From Eurosta solidaginis (lineage: Eukaryota > Arthropoda > Insecta > Diptera > Tephritidae): a DNA stretch of 64,000 bases. Positions 11,547 through 23,016 of this stretch are shown piece after piece. The notes under the pieces were generated by a model that searched no databases, had not been told where the DNA came from, and worked only from the letters and a program-made list of their open reading frames with translations. The DNA lies in assembly GCF_040869045.1 (NCBI RefSeq), contig NC_090321.1, positions 136,825,689-136,889,688 on the forward strand, given 5' to 3'. A program made the position numbers and the translations under genes. How positions within the stretch are numbered: position 1 is the first letter of the stretch; each line of letters begins with the position of its first letter.

Positions 11547-13923
11547 ATGTCGAAGCGTCAGCTAGATTTGACTGAATTTTTTTCTAAAAAACCCAAAGCA
11601 AATGATGAGCAACCATCGTGTTCCAGGAAAATAGTTGGAAATAATAAAAATTAAAAATGCATTATTCATTCTTGCAGATTTTACCTCATGTTAAAATTAC
11701 AGAAGAGTCCACTATGGTCGTAGAAAATGACAACTCGAAGGACAGCAGTCCACATGATATTTCAAATTTCATACAAAGAAAGCTTAGTAATGAGGAAAAG
11801 GTAGAGGCGTTGAATAAGGTTTGGATTCCAACTGAAAGGTTTGCTTTCCCTTCAACCGGGCCACAAAATCTTAGGTTTCAGCATAAGTGGGTAGCGGAAT
11901 GGGTTTGGCTTTGCCAGTCTCAACCAGTAAATGGAGCATTTTGTAAGTTTTGTGTCCTTTTTAAAAATAAAAATGTGTGCGGGCAAAATAGCACAGAAAG
12001 AATGGGAAAGTTGGTGGAAGAGCCGTTCAATAATTGGAAAAAAGCTCGAGAGTATTTCGCACATCATAGTAAAACTAATTACCACAAAAATAGCGTAGAA
12101 AATGCTCATTTCATTATGAAAATAGTAAGCAAGCAACAAGAACCCGTTTGCCATCAGATTGACAAGATGGCCAAACAGAAAGTTTTAGAAAATCGGAGCA
12201 AATTAAGGCCCATCATTGAAACAGTTTTCTTTTGTGGAAAACAAGGACTTGCACTAAGAGGACATCGGGACTGGGGGCGTATAGAGGACGCAAGTGCAAT
12301 AAATGAGGGCAATTTTAGGGAGCTTTTGAAGTACAGACAGCAGCATATTTAAAGAATGTGTTGTCGGAGAGCAGCAGTAATGCAATGTACACAAATTGGA
12401 GGATTCAAAACGAAATTATCGACATATGTGAGAAATTGATTTTAAAAACCCTGTCTGAACAAGTTAACTCCGCAACTATTTCTCCGTTCTTTCTGGTGAG
12501 ACAGCTGATATATCTGGTGTGGAACAAATGTCACTCTGTGTTAGATATTTTGATAATGGTATTCACGAAATTAATGAAGTTTTTCTTAAGTTCATTCCAC
12601 TGAAGGATTTGACAGGAGATAGTATGTCAATTTTAGAAGAGTTGGACAGAATTGGACTGGACCTAAATAACATGCGCGGCCAAGGGTACGATGGTGCTGC
12701 ATCAATGAGTGGCCAATTTAAGGGTGTACAATCTCACATTTCTAGGAAGTACCCTAAAGCTCTATATGTACATTGTGCAGCGCACTCACTAAACTTGGCC
12801 GTTTCAAGTTCGTGTGGAAATGTGTACATGTATAAGAAATTGTCTTGGTGTTGTAGGTAAATTGTATGATTTTTTCAATACACCTAAAAGGCAGAGTGTT
12901 TTACAGGAGTATCTGAAAAAATTAAAGATTTTTGACCACAAAAAATTGAAAAAAATGTGTCCTACTAGGTGGATTGAAAGATATAATTCAGTATTTGTTT
13001 TTACAGAATTTTTTAATGGGATATTGTTGGCTTTGCATCAAATATCCTGTTGGGATAATAAAAATGTTGCTGAAGATGCTAATCTACTTATCTGTGCCAT
13101 ACAAAAAAGTGAGTTTGTAATTGCTCTGCAATGCGTTAATCAAGTGTTTAGCAAAGCCAATATCTTATGTAAATTTCTTCAAACTCGAAGTATTGACTTA
13201 AAACAAGCAGTTAACTTAGCCGATATAACTTTGAAAGATTTATGCTTGATAAGAGAAAATGCCGAACAAGAGTTTAGAACTTTGTTTAATATTGCTCAGA
13301 AGCAAGCAGAAACGAATGACCTCACTTTAACAAAACCAAGGGTTTCTAATACGGAGACATTAGGCGTCGAAACTTTTTACCGTATTTATCTCTACATCCC
13401 ATTTTTAGATGCATTTATTTCTAGTCTCAATGATAGGTTTCTGAAGCATAAAGACTTACTCATTGGATTCAAAGTTCTTTTTCCAGAAAAGGTGTTTACA
13501 CGTGACGATGATGCTGTAGTTACTTTAAGAAAGTTGTATAATTTTTATTCCGATGACTTGGAGGTAGATTTCGAAGCAGATGTTAAAGCAGAAATATACG
13601 TTTGGTATAAAACTATTTCAAGCTCGAAGCTCGAAGATAGGCCGAATACAGTTTTACAAGCTATTGAACTTTGTGGAAAAGAAATTTTACCAAATGTATT
13701 TAATTTACTGAATATTCTAGTAACTCTTCCTATTACAACATGTGAAAATGAAAGATCATTTTCATCACTTCGAAGACTGAAAACGTATTTAAGAAGTACA
13801 ATTCCCCAAGAGAGATTAAACGGGCTAGCACTTCTCTATATGTATAGAGAACTTACTCCTTCAGTGGAAAGAGTTATAGACAAACTTGCAGAAAAGTCAA
13901 GAAAAATTGACATACAACTGTAA
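11547..13923 (+). pseudogene. hAT transposase (TTF-finger/DUF4371 type), frameshifted
   Basis: The start ATG at 11547 gives MSKRQLDLTEFFSKK, the usual beginning of this family. A candidate 44-nt intron (GT at 11634, AG at 11676-11677) would join exon 1 in frame to the stretch ending at 12352. The TTF-type zinc region reads WVWLCQSQPVNGAFCKFCVLF, followed by a GHRDWG block. The catalytic region includes CVRYFD, GQGYDGAASMSG and YVHCAAHSLNLAVS. The C-terminal dimerisation domain has NERSFSSLRRLKTYLRST. Frames break near 12350, 12500 and 12830, so this copy is inactive. Similar proteins include ZMYM1-like and THAP0-like domesticated hATs. Confidence 0.85.
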
Positions 13924-14274
13924 TGACTTCTATAATTATATTAATTTATGTATATTATTGTGTCTAATTTATGTTCATTACTGTGTATATTAATTTATGT
14001 TCATGAGCATTAATTACATTCTTAACGTTTAACATGTTCATAAAATTCTTTTATTAAAATGTTTGAATTCCTTTTTAGTTTTAGTTTAAATACAGAGAAA
14101 ATGCAATGAATTGAGCTTTCAAAGGTGCCTTTGTTTAATGTGTGCATACGGAGGTCCACTCCCCAAACATAAATTTAAGTAAAAATTGTCTGGGCGAATT
14201 TTGAGTATTTTTTTTTTAATTTTCCGGTGGGATATTAAAACCCCCACCAAAATATTTTTCTGTGTGCGCCACTG
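13924..14274. other. 3' non-coding end of hAT
   Basis: AT-rich sequence follows the transposase stop. At 14223-14255 the C-rich subterminal block matches in inverse the G-rich block near the left end. The right terminal inverted repeat is 14261-14274, and the target duplication follows at 14275-14282. Confidence 0.7.
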
Positions 14275-14282
14275 GCTTGACG

Positions 14283-15144
14283 TATCGGCCTCGCGTCTCC
14301 AGTGTCAATTTGATGTTTCACAACATTGGTGCGGCCAGGTTTGGACCATCCTGGTCAAATATGTTTGCATACCTTAGGATAAGTTGCTTTGCCTTACTCT
14401 GATAATCTTCCTCTAGCCCCTCCGTCCATGCCGTGATGTCATTTGAACGATTAGTATTACTAGATGAAACGTGTTCCTGGAGCTGTTCACATTAATAACT
14501 ACTTCAGCCTCTTGGCATCTTCCCAAAATAGCTCCTTTGGTCAGTTTGAGTGGTGACTGGAACTCATTGAGTACTCTTACCGGAATACGTCCATCTTGTT
14601 TTGTCATAGCCAGGGTTTTTCCTACAAGTATGTTCTGTGCTTATTTGTTTGTGCTTCGACAACCCACAATTTGTTTGTCCCACAATCTCCATCAACCTTT
14701 GCCTAGAAGACTGCTTCTTATTTTGGTGGTATTTGCTGGCTCTCTTCCACCAGCACTCGTTTACTGCTGTAGCCTCTCTTGTAGCAGAAATTAAGTGGTA
14801 CATCCATGTTCTTATATCGCATCGTCTTGCTTTGCATGTCGATCTTGATGGAAGTCCACTCCAATTATGATTTCATCAACAATTTATGCCACTATTAAAT
14901 TGCGCACTACCATGACGTTCCCGATTGCGACTTCACATGCTACTTCACCTAGAACCATGGTGTCTTCTCCAGTGGCTGTACGCAATCTTGCTCCATGCAA
15001 TGGTCTTATTTTCTTGTTGGCTAAATCCGCTCGAATGATGGAATGAGTTGCACCCGTATCTACAGTCAGTAAACGTTCCTCTCCATCCACATGTCCTACG
15101 ACAGTAAGATTGTTTGACCTTCTTCCAATTTGTGAGATAGACAT
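14283..15144 (-). pseudogene. Gypsy element 1 protease and linker to reverse transcriptase
   Basis: Segment 15144-14884 encodes an aspartic protease core with LLTVDTGATHSIIR (catalytic D-T-G) and ARLRTATGEDTMVLGEV (flap region). The following linker is frame-broken and contains RVLVEESQ-like and PVRVLNEFQSPLKLTKGAIL stretches, typical of the region between gypsy protease and polymerase. The end near 14283 abuts the hAT duplication. The protease closely parallels the one at 26675-27116 in element 2. Confidence 0.78.
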
Positions 15145-15353
15145 TATGGGGCATTCAATTGAGGGAGCCAGATGTCGCCCCTTGCGGCTGACTCGCTTTA
15201 GTTTAACGATTGATTGGTCTTGGAGATCTGCTCATATCCTTCAGCTCTTACGTTTACGAGCACCCACATGATGATATCTGCGCTGAAATTCGTGCCGACA
15301 TTTCGGATATACGTGTCTCTTGCGCTTCCAGTTGAGATGTCAAATGTGATTAA
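15145..15353 (-). other. Deleted gag core of gypsy element 1
   Basis: Only remnants of gag lie between the coiled-coil region and the protease. The gag core and CCHC knuckle present in element 2 at 27131-28251 are absent here, so a deletion removed about 1 kb or more. Confidence 0.55.
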
Positions 15354-15776
15354 TTATGATGTTATGTTTGTCTTTTGTTCTGCCAGTTGAGATGTTATAT
15401 TTGTCTTTTGTTCTTCCAGTTGAGATGACACTTGCGACGCCATTTCTGAAATGCGTAACTCCTGTGATTCCAGTTGGGATGATATTTGCGACGACATTGA
15501 TGTTACTGTCGATGTTTGTGCAGATATTGCAGCAAATATCATGCTCAAGTCTGTGCTGGTAACTGCCTGCGATGTTTCGTTTTTCTCTTCAATTTTTGTT
15601 CTCCCGTCGCTATCAAGATGAAAGACGTGCTGTTCAACATTAATTCCTTCTGACTCCATAGCGTCTCGTAGCCGTGCTTGAAGTTCGATCTTATTGCCGG
15701 TTTTACTCAACCCACGGTTCTCCAACTCCTTTTTCAATTGCTGGATCCTTAATTCACTCAACTTTGCCATGTCCAA
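15354..15776 (-). pseudogene. SAP-domain N-terminus of gag, gypsy element 1
   Basis: The 140-codon stretch begins MDMAKLSELRIQQLKKEL and continues to RLRDAMESEG. This is a SAP motif (two short helices joined by a GLS-T-G-K turn, residues about 4-38), known for binding nucleic acid. A long coiled-coil follows, with repeated SQLEEQKTNITSQLAEQK heptads (residues about 85-140), encoded by short tandem DNA repeats at 15370-15470. The paralogous start is at 45345-45103. I infer the SAP module is part of gag because it lies just inside the 5' LTR and before the capsid region. The copy is truncated at its C-terminal end. Confidence 0.75.
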
Positions 15777-15823
15777 GTTGTATTCAAAATCTTCGGAATT
15801 TTTTATTTATTTATTATTTATTT

Positions 15824-16302
15824 ATGCAACCTTATGCTAACGTCCGAATCACTAAACTGTTGAATAAATAACTCTACTATTCAATAATGCAAAATGGCCT
15901 TTATTAGACTACTTTCAAAATAACATTATTATTGCTCGCCAGATAGCGTCTTAAATCAAACTGATTGTCGTGTCTCTACTGTTGCTGCCTTTTATACTCA
16001 GTGATTTCTCGTTCGCATTTTCTAGGCGCTTCCATTTCTAGAATCTACTAGTTGGCCATCAGCTATAAAATTACTACTTTTATAGCTTCTCATACGCGCA
16101 TGTATGTGTGAACACAATTATAATTGCATACTTTTGGGAGCATCTCAGATAAGATATCTGCATGTGTTTGTGCGCCTCTTCTCCGCTGTGTGTACGTACA
16201 TCTGGGAAGACATAATGATTGATTTATTGATGTGCATACAAGTGACTGCTTAGCATCGGCTTAAAGATGATAGTTTCCCTTAGTGTTGCTAATATTCGTC
16301 AA
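15824..16302 (-). repeat. 5' LTR of gypsy element 1
   Basis: This matches the other family LTRs from about tttatgcaacctt onward. Its inner edge, including the primer-binding site, has been replaced by a T/A-rich run at 15797-15825. The outer end lacks one C of the terminal ca, after which atat (16303-16306) matches the duplication on the far side. Confidence 0.8.
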
Positions 16303-16304
16303 AT

Positions 16305-16580
16305 ATGTTGGTTTGTGTCTTAGAGCACTTAGATAATTTGTCCTACAGATGGCGCGCTTTTTTGCACAAAAGTAAATTTCGATATTTGGAGAGATTGTTC
16401 GAATTTACAAAAAACTCCTTCTATTAATTATAAGCAAATAGAGTAATATTTGTTAACAAAAATAGGCCTATGCACTGCGACTATTTCATACGAATCGATT
16501 CATATAACTTTTATATGATTTTACGTATGCGAAACAGCCTGTCAATTGATTTTATGGAAATTTTGTTAGCGTATTAATAT
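16305..16580. repeat. Interspersed repeat R1, copy 1
   Basis: About 275 bp are clearly similar to 60942-61210 in the same orientation. Both contain cctacagatggcgc or a close variant, the shared block gtaatatttgttaacaaaaa with ataggcctatg, and cgaatcgattcatataac. No coding content or terminal repeats are seen. It may be a fragment of an undefined mobile element. Confidence 0.7.
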
Positions 16581-18040
16581 ATAGATAGTAGGTAATATAC
16601 GGCCTATGCAATACGGCCGCTATGATGCCGTGTACCGTGGGTACATAGTCGCTATAGATTTATGCCATTCCCATTAATGTTTATATACTTTTTTTTTTTC
16701 TTTCATCAATCTTCGACAATTTTAGCTTGCTAAATCTTTTTCCATATGTAGATATTAGCCACGCACTCATGTCAGTATATACATTTGTATGTACAACCAA
16801 AAACACCTTTATACCAATTAACTTCATATTTCGATATTTATACTTCAGGAGTTTAGTTGTTTTTTTTTTTACTAGATTTATAAAACATAAATCGGGATTA
16901 ATGAGCGTCTTGAGTTAGGAATCAAAAATGTTTAGTGCTTATTAAAAACAGCTTACGATATCGTTAAGTTCATTTTATGAACATATGTTTTACAATATCG
17001 ATATATCATATGATTTCAAGTTGCACGCTGCCCTTCCGACTATTTCCGCAGGAAGCAGTGTACATCGTGGGAAGTTTTTCGTAAGCTCGCGATAGTTTTA
17101 AAATAACATCAAAGCAGACTGACGTGGTCTACATATAAACCACGTCATACGCGGAAATATGCGTATTTTCAAAATCAAACTTACCTAAAAATATGAATTC
17201 GTATGTATAGTTTGTTTTGATATTTTTACCCATAACTTTCTAAAATGTAATATAGTTTTTTTCATTAAGAGTTTATTTCATTCTTTTGAAAAAAAAAGAA
17301 AAAATAATTTTTCACGTATACATTTTAGACCTAGTCTATGCATTTATAAACACACATATATGCATCTTCAACTAAAATAGCTTAAACAAATTTTGAAAGA
17401 AAGAAAAAATGAGAAAAATGCATATCTTAAAATAAGCTTAAACAATAAATGACAATATGACTATCGTCATTTAATAATTTTTTTTTTTGAAATACCCCTA
17501 AAATATTTTAAGATCCAAGCAAAATCTATTAAAATTTATTTATTTTGTATTAAGCATTAATCGTATTGAATAAATCATTTTCTTATGTAGGTATGTAAGA
17601 AATACATATTTACATATGCCTTTCTAAATAAGAAAATAAAATTAAAGCAAATATAAGAAGTGTTGGTATAGCGGCAAGAATAATTTAATTATACATATAT
17701 AATTATAGTTTAAGTTTTGTTGTAACCATGTGGTTTAGAACCTCTTGGTAGTAACCCATAACTTAACTCAACATGTTGCCAATTTACTTTTCGATTGCAC
17801 GTTAGGTTTTCCGGAGAGATCATGAACTTAGAAATTTCATTCATAAACTCCTGTTGCTGTTTTTTTTTATTTGCTTATAATACCATTTTTTTATCTCATA
17901 TGATTCCTCTCCCAATCTCTCTGGCTTCTCCGCTCCATGCTACAGTGTGATCGCTAAGAGTAGAACATTATTTTTTTTGTATACCAAAATTTTCGCAAAG
18001 TAATTTATGATACGTTAAACAAATTAAACGTATTTCTTTA
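16581..18040. other. Non-coding AT-rich interval
   Basis: I see no gene, RNA gene or clear element end here. The stretch contains homopolymer runs and short microsatellite-like tracts only. It may be ordinary intergenic DNA. Confidence 0.5.
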
Positions 18041-18149
18041 TTTATTTCTTTTATTTCTTTATTTCACTTAGTCAATGGACTTAAATCCTTACAGACTATG
18101 ATACAAACTAAAATTAAGAGATAGTTATTTGAAAAATAATACATGGTAC

Positions 18150-18794
18150 TTAGAAAGCAGATTTTAACATATTTAGCAGTTTCGCTTTTGGAGCAGAAAA
18201 GTCTAGATTTACAACAGTACTGATAGAGTTAAACTCACGGAGAGCACGAGCAATTGGAGCATTACTGGAATAGTGGGTTTTAAAATTGTCACAATAAAAT
18301 CTATAAAAACTGCGAAGACACCTCCGAGGAATATTAAATCGAATCTTATCCAATAAATATGGACAGTCAACGGACCCATTAATAATATCATACGTAAATG
18401 ACAAGCAAAGTATTGATCTGCGATTTTCTAAAGACTTAAAGGCTTAAAAGCATAAGTCGCGCAGAGTAGGCGGGTATAGGATCAGAGAAGTTTAATGGTC
18501 CTTAATCTCATTAACACATTGAAGCTCACAATTAGAGATACTATAATTTGTAGTTAGAAGATTAATTGATTTCGAGTAGGTCATTTGAAAGCATTTGGAC
18601 GGATTCAAAGAGATACCAGAGTTCAGGCACCATTGGTGCAATTTATTAATATCATTCTGCAACATTAAGGCATCATCTGGCGTCTTAATGGCAGAAAATA
18701 GCTTTAAGTCATCGGCGTATAGCAAACACTTCGCGAATGAAAAACAACTACTTACGTCATTAATAAATAAGATAAATAAAAGTGGACCTAACAT
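18150..18794 (-). pseudogene. CR1-like ORF2, reverse transcriptase C-terminal part
   Basis: The stretch 18794-18492 shows GPLLFILFINDVSSC and the catalytic YADDLKLFSA, followed by the HQWCLNSGISLNPSKC thumb motif of CR1/Jockey-type polymerases. Segment 18404-18150 carries the C-terminal tail with FYCDNFKTHYSSNAPIARAL. The frame is broken between them. Confidence 0.82.
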
Positions 18795-18971
18795 ACTCCC
18801 TTGGGGAACCCCAGAAGTGGCTACAAATGGACTAGACGATTGTCCATCAATGGAAACAACACACTGTCTGTTACATAAATAAGACTTTATCCATAAAAGA
18901 AACGAAGAGTGGAAACCAAGGCAACCTAATTTTTTAATTAAAACACTATGATGGATTTTGTCAAAAGCTTT

Positions 18972-20350
18972 TCAAAAGTCAGTATAAATGCAATCAACCT
19001 GCAGAAAAAAAGATTCAACACAATATTCACTAAAAACAGCAAGATTTGAAACTGTTGATCTACCAGCGACAAAACCATGCTGGAAGGGAGATATCAACGA
19101 CTTAACCGCAAAACTCAACTTGGCATTAACAGCATGCTCGAAAATTTTGGAAATGGTAGAAAGCTTTGAAATAGGTATGTAATTACGCACATCATTTTTG
19201 TTACCACTTTTAAAGACGGGGTAATGGAGGTGAGCTTCCACTCGTCAGTGAACGTACCGGACGATAGAGATTTATTAAAGATTATTCTTAAAGGAAGAAC
19301 TACAGTCGGGCAGTTTTTTAACAGGACTGAAGAGAACCCATCAACGTCTGTTTGAGACGAAGATTTAAGTTTGAGAATAGCATTACTAATATCATCAGAA
19401 TAGAGACAGAGGGCACCAAAGTTTAGAGCAGTGTCAAGATTCGAGGAGGCATCAAACGATTGATAACTATCGTCGGCAGATTGATAACTATCGTCGGCAA
19501 ATAAGTTGGCTGTATCACCCGGTGTTCGCGCTGAGTGGCCATCAAGGAACACTCCAGACGGTATACTGGAGCAACCTTTTTTGGACATGATATAGCTCCA
19601 AAATGTTTTCGGATTCAATTTAATATTAGACTCGATTGTATGAATATAGTTGGTGTACAGAAGATTATCCAAATTATTAAATTTCTTCAAGTATTGCTTA
19701 CATTTAATGAAGAACAAATGGTTCTTCGTATTCCTCAATTTTTTCAACTCTTTCGTATACCACGGAAGTTTGTAAGGCCTCAATCTTCTCATAGGAATTT
19801 TATGCAGGCAGTGATTTAATAGAATAGATTTGAAAGTTAGGAAACTATTAAAAGTAGCCAGTCCTTCAAGTACCACTTCCCAGTCTATTTCAGATAAAAA
19901 ACTATTAAAACTGGGAAAATCAAAAGAATTAAAGTTAAAAGTAAATCTGCTTTCAGAAGTATCCTGTGCATAACTATAAAAACTAAAATTAATAACCAAG
20001 GGTAGATGATGCCTGTCCTTGTGAGTGATGGGATTTGTACATTCACTGATTTCACAATTAATATTATCAATAATAAATATGAGATCGAGTAATCTATTTA
20101 AAGTATTAACACATTTGTTGATTTGCAATAAATTAAGACTAAGTAAATTGTCAATGAAATATAATTCGTGATTTGCAGAGAGATTATTAGGTGTAAGACC
20201 AAAATTACAAACATTAGTTGACCAGTCAATATTGCATAAGTTGAAGTCACCAAGCACGCAGAGATGATTATCACTTAGGTTATTAATAACTAGCGAAACT
20301 ATGTTGTCAGCGTGTGCCTTGTATAGTTCAAATGAACTGCCTGGTGGCAC
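18972..20350 (-). pseudogene. CR1-like ORF2, endonuclease C-terminus and reverse transcriptase start
   Basis: The open stretch 20350-19115 contains the apurinic-type endonuclease signature LCVLGDFNLCNIDWS (about residue 35) and a DRHHLPLVINF box near residue 115. It continues into the polymerase N-terminal domain. It includes an imperfect duplicated ADDSYQS segment at about residue 280. The frame shifts near 19190, and segment 19241-18972 continues with NYIPISKLSTISKIFE and FQHGFVAGRS. The endonuclease would nick target DNA for target-primed reverse transcription. The endonuclease N-terminus, upstream of 20350, is frame-broken. Confidence 0.82.
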
Positions 20351-20598
20351 GTATGATGCAAGGAGATATAGGGAGCCTTGTGAATCAGAACCATTAATGC
20401 AGACACAAATTTGGTCGAGCAGAACGTCACCATTACTAAGCGGAAAGAAACAGGAGGATAACTGACGTTTGACCGCAATTAAGACCCCACCGCCACGAAG
20501 ACAACCAGTAGCGTTAGCATCTCGATCTTTGCGGAATACATTAAAAAGATTAGAGCATTAATTGGAGGCAGAGCACCCACCACATTGTTCAGTGATTG

Positions 20599-21192
20599 CT
20601 AAGCATCACTTGATACTGGGTCCGAGCTACTTGCTTGCTTGCGAACATTTTTAAACGGTTTAACTTTCACATTAGCTGTCCATAGCAAGGGATCCATAAT
20701 TGCGTCCAGGAGGGTAGCTGACACGCCAAGTTTAAAATTTACTCTAGAGAGTTTAGTAAAATCTGTATCTTTTTTAACCAGAGGGAAGCAGGCAAGTTCA
20801 TTGCCATCGATTTTCGTATTTTTAACCACATAGGAGATTATATTATCAGCAGTGACATTAGATTTGAATGAATATAGATGGATCCATTTTTTTGCGGAAA
20901 CTACATCAAGTTCAGTGTTCGTACTGACTCCGATCACTAGATTACGCGAACTGGTTTGGACTTGGGGGGTTTTATTTTGACGGACTTGACTTCCCGCGTT
21001 ATTAGAATCACTGATTTTATCATTGCCTACCACGTCAACGTTAGTACCAGAAGACAGAGATTTAGTGCGTTTTTTTGTTTTTACGCGTTTTTCTCTGAAC
21101 CTGAGTCCACTGTGAGGGAGATTCAATATTATTTGCAGTAGAAAAGCTGTGAGAGAGATGTGTTGAGCATGCTTGAACCAAAGTAGTAACAT
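20599..21192 (-). pseudogene. CR1-like ORF1, C-terminal part
   Basis: The stretch has a basic segment (FREKRVKTKKRTKS) followed by a conserved-looking domain that ends VNFKLGVSATLLDAIMDPLLW. This arrangement is seen in ORF1 proteins of insect CR1/Jockey-like elements. It lies directly downstream of the MITE that interrupts ORF1 and upstream of the endonuclease. The role would be RNA binding or particle formation. Confidence 0.6.
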
Positions 21193-21197
21193 TCTGC

Positions 21198-21427
21198 TTA
21201 AGCCGGAGTCATTGGTGCCGTATGTCGTATCGCTGTATCCGTATCCCTAACGTAATCAGCTGTTTATCGTTACGACGGTAACCAAAACCCAATTGGTTGG
21301 CTACGATACGGTTACGACCTTAGCGGCACCAATAATCGATTGCATTGATTCTCATAAGGTTGGTCGAATCAGCTGTTAAAAGGTTACCGATAAGGTTACC
21401 GATAAAGCACCAATGTCTCCAGCTTAA
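21198..21427. mobile_element. TTAA-flanked MITE inside CR1 ORF1
   Basis: ttaa occurs at 21198-21201 and 21424-21427. Between them lie 222 bp whose ends, GCCGGAGTCATTGGTGC and the inverse of GCACCAATGTCTCCAGC, form 17-bp inverted repeats with two mismatches. The interior carries further inverted copies of cgttacgac and ggttacc-like words. There is no coding content. A TTAA duplication fits piggyBac-like or Kolobok-like families, but the ends do not start CCC, so the superfamily is unresolved. Confidence 0.75.
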
Positions 21428-22197
21428 GTGGCACATAACTGAATTTCACTCACATTGTTATCATTTGAAATTGGGCAACAATCGGTGATAGCAGTAACAA
21501 TTGGACTCTTGTTGTTGACATCAACATCAGCAGAAGTCATAGCAGCAGCAGAGATCGCAGTATCATTGCAGGTGGCGTCGACAATTGCACAGGCAAGAGA
21601 TGCTTCATCTGTACTCGAAGATGTTGTCTCTGACGTTTTAACTGCAGTAGCAGCGCAAGCAGAACGAATATCTGTAGAACATGTGCATTTGTTTGTATAT
21701 AAATCTGAAGCCAGCGAAGCAATGGCCGAGAACAACTCATCTAAACGAAGTTTGTTGTGTAGAGAGCGAATTTCACTTAATATTTCCAATTGGTCAATAA
21801 GAAATTTGTTATAATTTTTGAGAGAATTGATCTCAATTAGAGCCAAAGCTAAAGCACTTGTTTGCTGAGATGAGTGAGGACGACTAACGTCAACATTGCC
21901 AACATAAGAAAGCATAGGTTGACTATTGAAGTTATTTGTTTTGTCAGGAATGCATGTTGTTGTAGCATAACTGAGATTAATAGACTTATTGAAATATATG
22001 ATAGGTGGCGGTGAGCGCAGAGAGTTACGACGCAAGGCAATACACCCATCACATATGAATTGTTTACCCGTTTCAATAAAGCAATCCAGATCAGCTGGGC
22101 GAATCTTGACACACTCCATATGAAAAAGTTCAATGCACTTTGCGCACTGCACTTTTGGTTGCGTTCGCTCAACTCTAGAGCCACATATGCACGGCAT
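21428..22197 (-). pseudogene. CR1-like ORF1, N-terminal part with PHD-like zinc finger
   Basis: The start reads MPCICGSRVERTQPKVQCAK, followed by CIELFHMECVKI and FICDGC. The ordered cysteines and one histidine form a PHD/RING-like module (residues about 3-55). A Ser/Thr/Ala-rich region follows. The current stop is supplied by the TTAA of the MITE at 21424-21427, so ORF1 is interrupted by insertion and not by point mutation at this place. Confidence 0.75.
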
Positions 22198-22240
22198 TTT
22201 GAGAGTAGCGAAGAATAGTCATAAAGAATTAAAATATGCA

Positions 22241-22472
22241 GAAGCACTTATGCAAAATTTTTTATATGAAAGTCAATAAACTTTATAATTTTTGAATATT
22301 AAAATATTTATTAAATTATAGTTTTTAAAGGCACTATTACACATTTTGTTTAGAGATCGCGATATAAAGCACAGGTATAGAAATATTTATTTGTTTACAT
22401 TGATTTCACGAGATAAATGAAATTTACTTAGAGAGCAGTGTAAACACGTCTGCACAGCACGACGTTTTATGT
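22241..22472. other. Short non-coding interval
   Basis: AT-rich sequence between the CR1-like 5' end and gypsy element 2. It may include the CR1 5' untranslated region. No other feature is seen. Confidence 0.5.
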
Positions 22473-22476
22473 GTAT

Positions 22477-23016
22477 TGTTACGAATTTAGTGCAATTCCG
22501 CTTATTTGCAACCGTCTGCTAACGTTGGAATCACTAAACTGTTGAATAAAGAACTCCAATATTCGATAATGCAAAATGGTCTTTATTAGACTACTTTCAA
22601 AATAACACTTCTATTGCTCGACAGATAGCGTGCTTAAATCAAACTGACTTGTCGTGCCTCAACTGTTGCCGCTTTTATACTGTCCGGTTTCCTCCCCGAC
22701 ATATTTCTAGGGGCTTCTATTTCCAGAATTTACTAGTTAGTTATCAGCTATAAATTTCTCAGCTATAACTACAGATGCACGATTTTATAGATTCTCTCAT
22801 ACCCCATGCGCGTGTATATGTGAGTGATACTTGCACAAACGAATCCATACTTTTGGGAGTATCTCAGATATATGCACGTGTTTGTGCGTTCCTCACCGCT
22901 TCTTGTATGGACATATGTGTAGACATAATGATTAATTTGGTTATGTGCATACAAGTCACTGCTCAGTATCGGCTTGGAGATGATAGTATCCCTTAGTGTT
23001 GCTAATATTCATCACA
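22477..23016 (-). repeat. 3' LTR of gypsy element 2
   Basis: 540 bp, with minus-strand ends TGTGATGAATATTAGC and TTCGTAACA. It is similar throughout to 45397-45900 (504 bp) and to both LTRs of element 1. The polypurine tract GTGGAGGGCAG abuts it at 23017-23027. Confidence 0.9.

Larger units (their letters stand above)
8738..14274 (+). mobile_element. hAT-superfamily DNA transposon
   Basis: The left end CATTGGCGCACTCA and the reverse complement of the right end CAGTGGCGCACACA form 14-bp terminal inverted repeats with two mismatches. They are flanked by the exact 8-bp duplication gcttgacg. The transposase on the plus strand (11547-13923) is of the TTF zinc-finger/DUF4371 type with a C-terminal hAT dimerisation domain. 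The element is 5.5 kb, larger than most hATs, partly because a PIF/Harbinger-like element sits at 9618-10746. It is inserted in the reverse transcriptase start of gypsy element 1. Confidence 0.92.
5871..16306 (-). mobile_element. Ty3/gypsy element 1 (SAP-gag family), defective, with nested hAT
   Basis: The element is bounded by LTRs at 5875-6328 and 15824-16302, and by atat at 5871-5874 and 16303-16306 as the likely 4-bp target duplication. Read on the minus strand, the surviving order is SAP-domain gag N-terminus, protease, reverse transcriptase, RNase H remnant and integrase. A hAT transposon splits it between the protease linker and reverse transcriptase. The gag core, the zinc knuckle and part of RNase H are missing, and several frames are broken. 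The same family recurs at 22473-45904. Confidence 0.85.
18040..22240 (-). mobile_element. CR1-like non-LTR retrotransposon, degraded
   Basis: Read on the minus strand, the order is ORF1 with a PHD-like zinc module (22197 downwards), ORF1 C-terminal part, endonuclease, reverse transcriptase, then a 3' tail of short AAATAAAG-like repeats at about 18060-18030. The PHD-type finger in ORF1 is known from CR1-clade elements. Multiple frameshifts and a 222-bp MITE insertion make it inactive. The 5' edge is placed approximately, just upstream of the ORF1 start. I did not identify a target duplication. Confidence 0.78.
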
